From Talaromyces rugulosus (Eukaryota; Ascomycota; Eurotiomycetes; Eurotiales; Trichocomaceae), in NCBI RefSeq assembly GCF_013368755.1, contig NC_049565.1:1798001-1862000 (forward strand): a stretch of DNA of 64,000 nucleotides, read 5' to 3'. A program made the position numbers and the translations under genes. Each line of letters starts with the position of its first letter. Within the stretch, counting starts at the first letter, position 1. Shown piece after piece: positions 22,268-32,001 of this stretch. Under the pieces are notes generated by a model. It was not told where the DNA came from, did no database searches, and worked only from the letters and a program-made list of their open reading frames with translations.

Positions 22268-24172
22268 ATGAGTTCCTCTTCGGGCCCCCAGGCCCATGCC
22301 TATGCCACCAACTACACCTACATTTACCAGTACTCACGCGGTCTGGATGGCGTCGACGTGCCTCTGGACACTCTGATCACCCGAATTATCTGCGGCTCGC
22401 TCGGCCTGGTCGCTGTCACCGTCTTTCTGAGTCGAATGCTGGAGATCTGCAATTCATATATACGCCACATCACCTGCCTGTCGGCCACCCGAAGGCAACA
22501 GCACTTTTGGAGCTTGGAAGGATATAGTTTGTGGCCAGCGATCAAGAAACATGTGGTGTATTCGCCGCTGTTCAGCAAACGACATCACCGCGAGTTCCAG
22601 CTCTCGTCCGCGGTGAACATGGGCGTCCTGCCGTCTCGCATGCAGACGATCCTTCTCGTGCTATATGTCGCCAGCCAGGTTGCATACTGCGCCATCCTTG
22701 ACTACGCTGTCAACGAGCGTGCAGCCCTAGTTGCAGAGTTGCGTGGAAGATCCGGAACGCTGGCCGTGCTCAACATGGTGCCGCTGTTTTTGTTTGCTGG
22801 ACGCAACAACCTCTTGATCTGGCTCCTCGGCGTCAGCTTCGACACATACAATCTGTTCCACCGCTGGCTGGGCCGCATCGTCGTGCTAGAAACACTTGTA
22901 CATACAACAGCATGGTTTGTCAACGCCTCAAACGAGCAGAGCTTCGCCGACGCAGTGCACCGTGTCCGCACCACGCCTTTCTTCACGTTTGGCGCCCTGG
23001 GCTCCGTGTCCATGGTCTTTCTCATTTGCCACTCGCCGTCTCCCATCCGTCACGCTTTTTACGAAATCTTCCTTCATCTGCATCAGTTCGCCGCCGTGCT
23101 GGCCGTCGTCGGCGTCTGCTACCACCTCCATCTAGACGCCCTCCCGCAACGCCCGTGGATCTTCCTCGTCATCGGCATCTGGGTCTTCGAGCGCAGCATG
23201 CGTTGGTTGCTCAGGGTACGCCTCAACTTTAGTCTCCGCAGCGGCAGCACTGTCGTGGTCGTCAAGGCTCTTCCTGGCGAGGCATGTCGTGTTACCTTTC
23301 ACTTACCCCGGCGTGTACACGTCAATCCCGGCAGTCATGTGTATGCCTTTATCCCGGTCGTGTCGTGGTGGATGTCGCATCCGTTCTCAGTGGCCTGGGC
23401 CGACCCTAGCACCTGCGTGACGCCGCCGTCGCATCCCATCGCGGCGCTCAGGGGGACAGCTAGTCCGTATGGTTACGACAGTTTGAATCACAGCCCCTCA
23501 AACCTCGAAAAACAAGAGTTCTCCACGACGACCAGCTTTTATGAGAATACGGGCAAGCAAAAGACCTCCATCTCGCTCATCATGGCGGCGCGGTCCGGCA
23601 TGACGCGCAAACTATACAACAAAGCCATGGCCTGCCCGAACCAAACGCTGCGCGCTTTTGGTATGGTCGAAGGGCCGTACAATTCCGGTGCTGCAAGCTC
23701 CATGGGCAGCTACGGCACGGTCATTCTCTTTTCTGGCGGTGCAGGCATCACGCACCACATCCTGCACGTCCGCGACCTGCTGATGCGCGCAGACGAAGGC
23801 TGCGTCGCGACACAGCGCATCTACCTCATCTGGGCAGTCCGCACGACAGAGGCACTCAACTGGGTGCGCGAGTGGATGGACCAGATCCTGCAACTCCCCA
23901 ACCGGCGACAGATGCTAGTGATCAAGCTATTCGTGTCCAAGCCCAAGACGCCGCGCAGCGAGATCAAGAGTCCCAGCGATAGCTTGCAGATGTTTCCTGG
24001 AAGATGCAGACCCAGCGTTGTGCTTGATGAGGCCCTGCCGAAACGCGTTGGTGCCACGATAGTGTCTGTGTGTGGTCCCGGTGCGTTTGCAGATGAGATC
24101 AGGGCGGCCACGAGAGAGAATGTAGCGTGCGGTATGAGTGTGGATTTTGTAGAGGAGGCTTTTAGTTGGTAG
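22268..24172 (+). CDS. ferric-chelate reductase, NOX/FRE superfamily
   Basis: Plasma-membrane metalloreductase passing electrons from NADPH through FAD and two haems to extracellular Fe(III) or Cu(II). Single exon, 634 aa. Several hydrophobic segments span about residues 35-330. Two His pairs with 13-residue spacing mark the haem sites: HRWLGRIVVLETLVH and HQFAAVLAVVGVCYH. The FAD motif HPFSVAW is at 371-377. The NADPH-binding motif SGGAGITHHILHVRDLL follows, and the C-terminus is typical of the family. The start is the ATG at 22268; the upstream in-frame codon is GTG. The long 5' region suggests regulated transcription. Reductive iron uptake is the likeliest role. Confidence 0.9.
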   Translation: MSSSSGPQAHAYATNYTYIYQYSRGLDGVDVPLDTLITRIICGSLGLVAVTVFLSRMLEICNSYIRHITCLSATRRQQHFWSLEGYSLWPAIKKHVVYSPLFSKRHHREFQLSSAVNMGVLPSRMQTILLVLYVASQVAYCAILDYAVNERAALVAELRGRSGTLAVLNMVPLFLFAGRNNLLIWLLGVSFDTYNLFHRWLGRIVVLETLVHTTAWFVNASNEQSFADAVHRVRTTPFFTFGALGSVSMVFLICHSPSPIRHAFYEIFLHLHQFAAVLAVVGVCYHLHLDALPQRPWIFLVIGIWVFERSMRWLLRVRLNFSLRSGSTVVVVKALPGEACRVTFHLPRRVHVNPGSHVYAFIPVVSWWMSHPFSVAWADPSTCVTPPSHPIAALRGTASPYGYDSLNHSPSNLEKQEFSTTTSFYENTGKQKTSISLIMAARSGMTRKLYNKAMACPNQTLRAFGMVEGPYNSGAASSMGSYGTVILFSGGAGITHHILHVRDLLMRADEGCVATQRIYLIWAVRTTEALNWVREWMDQILQLPNRRQMLVIKLFVSKPKTPRSEIKSPSDSLQMFPGRCRPSVVLDEALPKRVGATIVSVCGPGAFADEIRAATRENVACGMSVDFVEEAFSW

Positions 24173-24493
24173 TAGCCAGCACGCTTGATTATTTATTATT
24201 CTTTCTTTCTTTCCAATAGTAGGGTTTGGCTGGGTTGACGGTAGATTAGATTCGTCGATGTGTATAAATTGCATCTTCTTTATTGGCATTAGCTTTTTGA
24301 CTGTGGCTTTATTGGCGTTGGCGTGCACCATCATATACATGTATGTAATTCAAAATATCGTGGTCAGCATAGATGGCGATTGACTACAGCATAATTCTTT
24401 TATTAATTTCTTAAAACTTTATCCTTTTTATCGTAGCAAAATCTTGTTCATTTATATTGTATTTGTTTTGTATTATACATCACCAAAAAAGTC
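24173..24493. other. convergent 3' intergenic region
   Basis: 321 bp, AT-rich, between the stop codons of the ferric reductase and the UBX gene. Nothing else is seen. Confidence 0.5.
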
Positions 24494-26158
24494 CTATTCT
24501 TCATCCTCGTCTACATCGTCTTCATCATCGTCATCATCCTCATTGATAAGCTCAACCATGAGATTCCCACTACGTCCAATACGCTCCTTCACCGTGCCAC
24601 CAGCGTCAATCTCATACACGCTACGCGGCATCGGGGATACCAAACGAAACCCATATTTATGCTCGAAGCCTTCTGGCTCGGATACTTTCTTTTCTTCTTC
24701 TTCGCCAGAAGAAGCAGCAGCTGCAGAAATCTCCTGCAAAGAATCATAGCACTCGACAAAAGCGTATACTTCTTCCAAATCGGCGTCTGCGCGGAACTTG
24801 CGAATCACGCGTTCCCCGGACAAGAGACGGATGCTCACGCGTACTATATCGGAGACATCGGCGGACGATGATGGCTCCGCGGGTAGGGACTGGGCACGCC
24901 ATTTTCTCCATTGCTGGAGATCGGCAGCGTGTTTTTCTGCGGCCGCAAGGCGTGCGGCTTCTTCGGCTTCGGCGCGCTGGCGGGCGGTTTCGGCCTCGCG
25001 TCTTTGGCGTGCGCGCTCGCGGTCCTGGGCTAGGGATCGCTCATATGCAGAGTCTTGTTCTTCGCGCAGGGTGCGCGAGGCTTGTTGTTCTGCTCGCTGG
25101 GCGCGCACGCGGTCAAGAGGGTCTTTGTTTTGGGAGATGGCCGTGCGCAGCTTGGACAGGAACTCGGTCGGCGTGGTGTTTCCGGGGATGCGGCCAATGT
25201 TGGACATGGCATTGGACCCGGTGCTCGGCGTGTGGACTAGCACCGAGGCAAATGGGAATTTTGTGCTGCGCAACGAGTTGGCAACCTGGTACGCCTCGGA
25301 GTCCTGCACGTTTCCTCCCCAGAGCAGAATCTCGTTGCTGGGGTCGTTGAGGTACTCGGTCACTTCATTTGATAGCAGCGTTTCACGGACCCAGGTGTTG
25401 GTATCGTCGTGCTCCGGCGATAGTAGGATGATGACAAGGAACTTGAGCTCGCGGTGAGCTCGTTCCAGTGCCATGTTGTAGCCGTTCTCCAGGAACGGCA
25501 GCGGGTGGCTACCATAGTCCTCCTCAAACTCTCGAATAAATCGAGCAGCAGTATCCTTTGGGCCCAGCGGCCTCCTTCCGCTGGTATTTCGGGTTCTTTG
25601 CAGAGACGAGCTGGCGGCAAAGTTGAGCCAGCGTGGCAAAAAGGGAAACAGAGTCCCAAACAAGCGGAATGAGTTGAATAGAATTCGGTAGAGCAAGTTG
25701 AAGGGGGAGAACAGGAGGCTGAGGATTAACGGAGGTCGGTAAGCCGGCTGGTCTTCCGGTTGTGTGTCGATGCGAGGAGCCGGCTGGAGATTGCTGTTGC
25801 TCGCTCGAGATGACGACGGCGGGGAGCGGGGAGGAAGGTCGTCGTCGTCGAACATTAAATTCTGAGTTCGTCGAATGTCCTGTGGCGCCGCATCGAGAGC
25901 TGCGCGGGCTTCTTCGACGGGGTCAGGACCTTCGCCATCGAAAAACTTGGAGATGGCGATCTTTGAAGCAGAGTAAGGCTGTCAGCACGGGACACTACCA
26001 CAGTGTTTGTCTGTCAGACTTACCTGGACATTCCATTGAGACCGCTGTAGAATGGGGATCGCAGCATCTGGTTCTTGGCCAGTCACGGTCATGTAGGTCT
26101 GGAGAGACGTCTGCTGGCTCTCGGAGAGCTCACCAGCGCCTCCAGCTGTTGAGGACAT
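24494..26158 (-). CDS. UBX-domain protein, FAF2/Ubx2-like (ER-associated degradation)
   Basis: Probable Cdc48/p97 cofactor at the ER membrane. Model: complement(join(24494..25960, 26024..26158)), 533 aa. An N-terminal UBA-like domain spans about 10-55. A hydrophobic hairpin-like segment (LILSLLFSPFNLLYRILF) at about 110-150 suits ER or lipid-droplet insertion. A thioredoxin-like UAS region follows, with LVIILLSPEHDD. Next is a long charged coiled coil rich in Arg, Glu and Ala at about 320-400. A C-terminal UBX domain carries RVSIRLLSGERVIRKF. The chain ends in an Asp/Glu tail. This domain order is that of mammalian FAF2/UBXD8 and fungal Ubx2-type proteins. Confidence 0.88.
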
Positions 26159-27166
26159 GATGGGCTGGCTATCTCCATCCGCTGGCCGGCAGCAGTCGGT
26201 TGGATTGGTGAAACAAAGTTGAACAAAGCCCGGACAGTCCAAATGTCAGACTAGTAACAGCAGAGGACAGGTGGAGGTAGCAGACGAGGAGCCAATGTGG
26301 TGATGCGTGCAAGTTTTGGGAATAATGAGGACAGCTTCGCTGGTGATGTCGTTGAGCCGCTGCAGTGGCCCGTGCACGTGCTAGTACTCTCCAGCTGGCA
26401 ACTATATACCATATATTCAAATGTTGATATAGATATATATATATATATATATTGCACATGTAATGTATATGTAATGGCAAGTTTTAGATTGCATGTAATG
26501 GTAACTGGAGTACGATTGTAAATGAGACAGTTGAAGGATACATGTTGTTGGGTATAGCCTGTTTCATCTGAAATATATAAGCAGCACTATCATCACTCAA
26601 CAGTAGAAAAAACATTAAATCACCCAAAACACCGAATGGATGCTCCTGTAGATATCAATAGTAATTGTAAACAACACGCATATCATATGCAATATATAGT
26701 ATTATAATGTAAAACGTAAATAGCATCAATCGTGGACTGGTGTCGATACGTATAAACCACCAGCTAGTTAGTGGCCCACCGCCCCGTAATCGCTCGTCCC
26801 CCACCGCCGCCATCCTCCTTCATTCATCATCGCGACTCGACGTCCGCCAGCGCTGTCCTGCTGCTGCTGCTGCTGCTGCGATCGCTGCGTCGCCCGACGT
26901 CTCCCTGCCATTGTTTGCCTCGCCTATTCTTAGCCTATTATTGTTACCTTTGACCTTCCCGTCGCGCCGGACTAGCTATTGACGGCTACACGCCCTGTGC
27001 ACAGCGTCGTCCCACCACATCACTGTCCCTGGTCTCCTCCACGCGCCAACACAAAGAGGAATGTGGCATCCTCTCCGCTTCCTCCGTTTTCCGATCCTCC
27101 TCTGTGTCGAGTCCATGGATATCGTCGGGCGCTGAGCGTCGGCGCCTCTGATCTGTCAACACGGCC
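26159..27166. other. divergent intergenic region between UBX and PAN3 genes
   Basis: About 1 kb. It contains an AT dinucleotide run at 26433-26452 and a CTG triplet run near 26860. The pyrimidine- and C-rich stretch before 27167 fits the PAN3 leader. Frames there are short and compositionally simple. Confidence 0.45.
26433..26452. repeat. (AT)10 dinucleotide run
   Basis: Simple-sequence repeat in the UBX/PAN3 intergenic region. Confidence 0.8.
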
Positions 27167-30138
27167 ATGGCTTCCGCGGCGAAGCCGGGGCTTGACGATT
27201 CCCGTCGCAGCATGGGATCTCCAAAGCTGCGAGGGCGAGGTACGTCTCAGCCGAGAGTCTTCAACTTCTTCTTTCTTCGGTCGATGATATTGATTTCGAC
27301 GGATGCCGATGGAGACAATGTAGCAACACAGGCTGACCCGTTGCGCTCCATAGAGAATGCGAAAGACACCCTATGTCGCAATGTCACTATATATGGAAAA
27401 TGCCGATATGAAGACAAGGGTATGTCGGACCAGACGCTGTAACGTGTTGGAGTTGGAAATTGACGGCCATGTTCTTTTCCCGCAGGATGCGCATTCAACC
27501 ACGATCCCCAGAAGCTTTACAATATGAATCAAAACGACAGGTCAGGCGCCCTAATTTGAGTGTTACTATTCCATTCAGAAACACCGGAATCAAAACGAAC
27601 CTGGAGCTGATATCGAGGTCCCATCCGTAACAGCAGAAAACGACTGAACGTCGACTCCCCGAGTTTCACCCCGGCCGTCCTCGGTGCCAACGGGTCGTCG
27701 CCGTCGAAGAAACCGAATGCTATATCCCCCAAGGCCGCCAGTGCGGCCCCTTTTCTCCCCAAAGGTGAGATCGCCCGCTGCATCTCTGGCCCAAATGGCA
27801 AATGCTGATAGACATGTTCAGGCTCCGGCTCTAGCACACCCTCGGTGCGTGCAGACGCGGCGTCTCCCGAATGGACTGTCGCCGAAGTGGCAGATTTTGT
27901 GCCGCAAGGACTGGATGCATCGCAGGTGGTGAGTTTGGGTGTTTACTTTTCTTTCCCCGTGACTGCCTCTGGTCCCCAAGGCAGCCGCTCCCTGTCCGCG
28001 TCTGCCCCCTCTCTTTCTCTCTGCAAACGCTCCGTTTGCTCATTCACCCCTGCTGCACACTGCATGTATCACGATGGAGCCCAAAGCGAGACCTGCAAAC
28101 GCCAGCAGGGCCGAGGCCGACGAGTCGCCGACCAATCTGGACGCTCGTGCTATCTCGTTTGAGCCCCGCGCTGTTCGCTCGACGTCTCTCCCACTCGCAC
28201 TCTCGCCGGGCTCTTCGTCCCTCGCTAGACGGTCTGACCGCTCGTCATGTTTGCTGGAAAACCCATTGTCTTTCCCCCCTCGCCCTCTTTCTTACCAGTC
28301 CCGGCGCGTTCCCAAATACTATCCAAATTTTTTCCCTCTAGCAGACGTTGAGCCTGGCCCTGATTTCTGGCGCGAGCGTGTCTTCTCTCAGACGGACGAT
28401 ATTCGCGGAACAAGCCGTTTCCCCCAGCCCGACTCCCCTCCCAGCCGCTTCTTTCGTTCAATGTCTCCACAGCTAGTCCCAGATGACCGTCCTGCTTGTC
28501 TTTCCTACGACTCTTTGGAAAGTCATGACTCTTCTGACTCGCAATTAACACAGGTATCTCTGCAGGGCAACGGAAATGGCGTGCTCAACCCAGCAGCCAC
28601 CTATGACCCATTCGTAACGACCCCTGGTTCTTTAGCCGGCAACGGCGGCGTGACATCCCACCCGGCCCAAGGAAACCCATACTCTCACGACGCAGCCGCA
28701 GCAGTGGCTGCATCCATGGGAGGCGCTGCCTTCTTCTCCGGCCAAGCTGCCTTCCAGCAGCCAGTGCAATACCATCTTTACGCTCCCATTGGGCCCCATA
28801 GCCAGAATATTTCGACTTATCAACGCAATGTGCATGATCTCTTTTTACCAAATGATTTTAGGGAAGAACTGCAGAAAAAGACTGCCGCCACCCTGCAAAC
28901 TTTACCAAGTAAGTCATTTGCTGTTGATTCAATATCGGAGCTGACTTGTTTAAGACTCATCCTTACCCGCGCATGTTGACCATTTTCATTCACTCGTTCC
29001 TTTGGATTTGTCTCATCAGAAGAATGCCACTACATTTGGATATCCGAGCTGGGTTTACAAAGCGCAGTCGAGCAAGGATGGCAATTTCTACGTGCTGCGA
29101 AGACTCGAAGGCTATCGATTGACCAACGAGAAAGCAATACGGGCGGTTCAGGCCTGGAAACGAATCACGAATGGCAGTGTTGTGACAGTGCATGATGCAT
29201 TCACAACACGCGTGTTTCAAGACAGCTCGCTGGTCTTTGTGATGGACTATCACCCCTTGTCCAAGACTCTGGCAGAGCAACACCTCGGCGCCGGAAACCG
29301 CTACCCAGGTCGCACTAACACACCTATCCCTGAGCAAGTGCTGTGGGGCTATGTAACACAGATTGCGTCGGCGCTAAAGGCCATCCACAACTGTGGGATG
29401 GCAGCGAGAATCATCGATGCGAGCAAGATTATTCTCACAGGCAAGAACCGGATTCGTCTGAATGCGTGCGCAATCATGGACGTGGTGCAGCATGACACAC
29501 AGCGGTCTGTTCAAGACCTGCAGCTCCAAGACCTGGTGAATTTCGGGCAGCTGATGCTCGCGCTTGGAGCAAGCGCATCCACGGCGGTGGGCAGCCCGAC
29601 AAAGTTGATGGAGCATTTCACTCGGGTGTATAGTCCGCAGCTGAAAAACTCTGTGTTTTGGCTGCTGAACGGGATGCAAAAGGACCAGGAGCGCAACATT
29701 GATATCTTCATCAGCGGGATATCGTCGCAGCTCATCTCGACCTTTGACTCGTCGCTTCACATGGACGACCAGCTGACATCGGATCTTGCACGGGAGCTGG
29801 AGAACGGACGGCTTGTGCGGCTGGTGACCAAGTTGAATTTTGTCAACGAAAGACCGGAGTACGAGCACGACCGACAGTGGTCGGAGAACGGAGAGCGGTA
29901 CTTTCTCAAGCTCTTCCGAGACTACGTGTTCCACCAGGTGGACGGACAGAACTCGCCGGTGGTGGATCTAGGGCATGTGCTGACGTGCCTCAACAAACTG
30001 GACGCGGGCACGGATGAAAAGATGACGCTGATCAGCCGGGACGAGCAGAGCTGCTTTATAGTGAGCTACAAGGAACTGAAGAAGGCGCTCGAGTCGTCGT
30101 TTCAAGCGCTGATGAAGCCGGCGAGGCGGATGCACTAG
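27167..30138 (+). CDS. pan3: PAN2-PAN3 deadenylase regulatory subunit PAN3
   Basis: Cytoplasmic adaptor that recruits the PAN2 nuclease to poly(A)-binding protein for mRNA poly(A) shortening. Model: join(27167..27239, 27354..27419, 27486..27540, 27634..27764, 27822..27928, 28554..28908, 28955..30138), 656 aa. The CCCH zinc finger has C32, C41, C48 and H52. A PAM2-like motif, LNVDSPSFTP, is at 69-78. The pseudokinase region begins near NATTFGYPSWVYKAQSSKDG and continues with the ARIIDASKIILTGKNRIRLN loop. The C-terminal knob includes FLKLFRDYVFHQVD. The fifth intron (27929-28553) is 625 nt, about ten times its neighbours. It contains an in-frame alternative ATG. The fourth exon has a CAGCAG double acceptor. 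Confidence 0.95.
27929..28553 (+). other. long PAN3 intron with internal leader and in-frame alternative N-terminus
   Basis: 625 nt, with donor GTGAGT and acceptor ACACAG. A CT-rich stretch at about 28003-28035 precedes an ATG at 28074 in strong context (ACGATGG). From that ATG the frame is open for 160 codons and enters the next exon in the PAN3 frame. Reading through from the preceding exon instead meets a stop at about 28160. Confidence 0.6.
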
Positions 30139-30360
30139 CCATCCGAGTCTAAAAATAGGCCGGGGAGGTGAAAGTACGTACACATTATATTGGCACGGAA
30201 AGTAGCCGGGTTATGGATTACAGTTCTGTTTGTTGAGGGTTGATGTTTCGGGGAGGCAGTACAATATACAGTAACTAGAGTTTTGGTATCTTGATTAGTT
30301 ACTAGCTATCAATGTTACGCTTGTTCATTTCTCATTCTTTTCATCCTCTCTCGTAGAATC

Positions 30361-30901
30361 TTACTCCTCTTGCTGCAAGAACGGGTTGGCAATCTCCTCG
30401 CTGCCATCGGCAGGCGATATGAGGACCAACAGGGTGCCGCGCGCCACGATCAAGCCGAGCGAGCGGGTGGTTTCGTTTCCAGATTCATCTATATACAAAT
30501 TAGAGAGAGAGCAAAAAAAAACAGGGGGAAGAGATAGCTACCTCGCATAGTCTCTTTGACATCGTCCAGAACAAGATTCATCAACTGATCATAACCCTTG
30601 AGAATACCGCGGACTGTTTTTTGTTTCTGTTAGAAAGACAACTCCAAAAAAATAAGAAAAGAGAATATAAAGACATGCCCTCTCTTCCTCCATTAAACTT
30701 GACATTGACCTCGCGGTCCATGTACTTTGTCAAATCCAGGATATTTTCCTTTTTGGGCTTTTCTTGTTGCTGTTGTTGCTGCTGCTGGTGAGCACCGCCA
30801 CCGCCACCGCCTGCGCCACCTCGGTTCTGCTGGCCGCCGCGACGGTCACCGCCTCCGCCGCGCCCACCGCGACCGCCGCGGAAAGAGGCTCGCTCGGACA
30901 T
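30361..30901 (-). CDS. lsm7: U6 snRNA-associated Sm-like protein LSm7
   Basis: Subunit of the LSm2-8 (nuclear U6 snRNP) and LSm1-7 (cytoplasmic decay) rings. Model: complement(join(30361..30488, 30542..30613, 30679..30901)), 140 aa. The N-terminal 48 residues are Gly/Arg-rich with an RGG-like tract and a run of eight Gln. The Sm1 motif follows (ILDLTKYMDREVNVKFNGG, then VRGILKGYDQLMNLVLDD). Sm2 is GLIVARGTLLVLISP. The first intron (30614-30678) has a GC donor, GCATGT. Only this donor joins GGRE to VRG in frame, matching LSM7 in other species. The low-complexity N-terminus is longer than in yeast LSM7. Confidence 0.93.
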
Positions 30902-32001
30902 TTTTTTTGTAAAAAAAAAAATATTATGTAGAGGAAGGAATTGATGGGATGTGCTGGCGTGATATGTAGGTGGGTGTGGTTGATGAAAGAGACTGGTTGG
31001 TCTCTTTTGAGATAGTAGTGCGGGATTTTCTGCCTGTTTGTGGAGCGGGCAACACTTTCTCTGGAAGTGAAAGACTTGTTAAGAGGTCTGTCGTGCTCAA
31101 AAAAAGGTCCAGGGATCGGAACAAAAACACGCTGCAAGATGGCGGCGAGCGAGCGAATGAGGTCAAGGGCTAGCGAGGAGTACGGAGTAAGTATTAGCAG
31201 TAGTGGGCGAGAGGTATGTAACTTGTTAGTGACTTGTTAGTAACTGCAGGGCGGATAAAAGAAAGCGGGCGTAACGTGACGGTAATTACGCGTACGGGAC
31301 ATGCATCGGGAACGCGCGGCGTTACAACTTGTCTTTAATTATGCATATGCATTTCTGTATATACTCGAAATATATATATACGTTACACGAGATATTAAAT
31401 AAATGATAAATAAATATAAATATATATATAAATATATATAAATTCCTATACACATAAAATGCACGCGTGCCGGGTTCCGGGCTAGCCAGCGGAACGCCGG
31501 CGGGATGGACTCTCCGCCCTGCCCTCCTCTGCCAGAGATGCAACTCGACGTTTGTACAGCTAGTTACCTTTTACCTAGCCTGTGGCTGTTAGGCTTTAGG
31601 CGCGCTGCTAGGTTAACTACTAGTCAATTAATTTCCCCCGGCTAATCACCGCGTGTGGCTGCATCAGCATCTATCGCTCTTCTCTTCTTCTTGTCCGCCC
31701 CGGAGCGAGGCCCGATTCCACCCTCCTCCTCCTCCCCTCCTGTTTTCTTCACTGGTGTTGCTTTCTCATCCCACCTGGAATCACCAGGATATCCAGTTAA
31801 TCAGTTATCCAAAACCAGACAGTCTGATTATATCCCACTATGCCACACAATCCAGTCCTCCGAATCCTCGCCGATCTTCGCTAGTCCTCGTGCACACCCT
31901 ACCCTGTCTTTACCAATGTCGGTCGCATAAAAACAAGTCACCACCATCAAAAAAAAAAAAAAAAAACTCATCGTCACAAAACCACATCTGCACAAAACCC
32001 C
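30902..32001. other. divergent intergenic region with AT repeats
   Basis: 1.1 kb between the LSM7 start and the gene at 32002. It includes AT-rich microsatellite-like blocks at about 31365-31445, a TACGGAGTA motif at 31181-31189, and a CT-rich leader with a run of 18 A at about 31950-31967. No gene is supported. Confidence 0.45.

Noticed and set aside
24798..25457. 219-codon open frame antisense to the UBX gene
   Set aside because: Arg/Ser/Ala-rich shadow of the charged coiled-coil coding region; no motifs, and the UBX frame explains the DNA.
29374..29934. 186-codon open frame antisense to PAN3
   Set aside because: Lies wholly over the conserved PAN3 pseudokinase and C-terminal region, with no own features.
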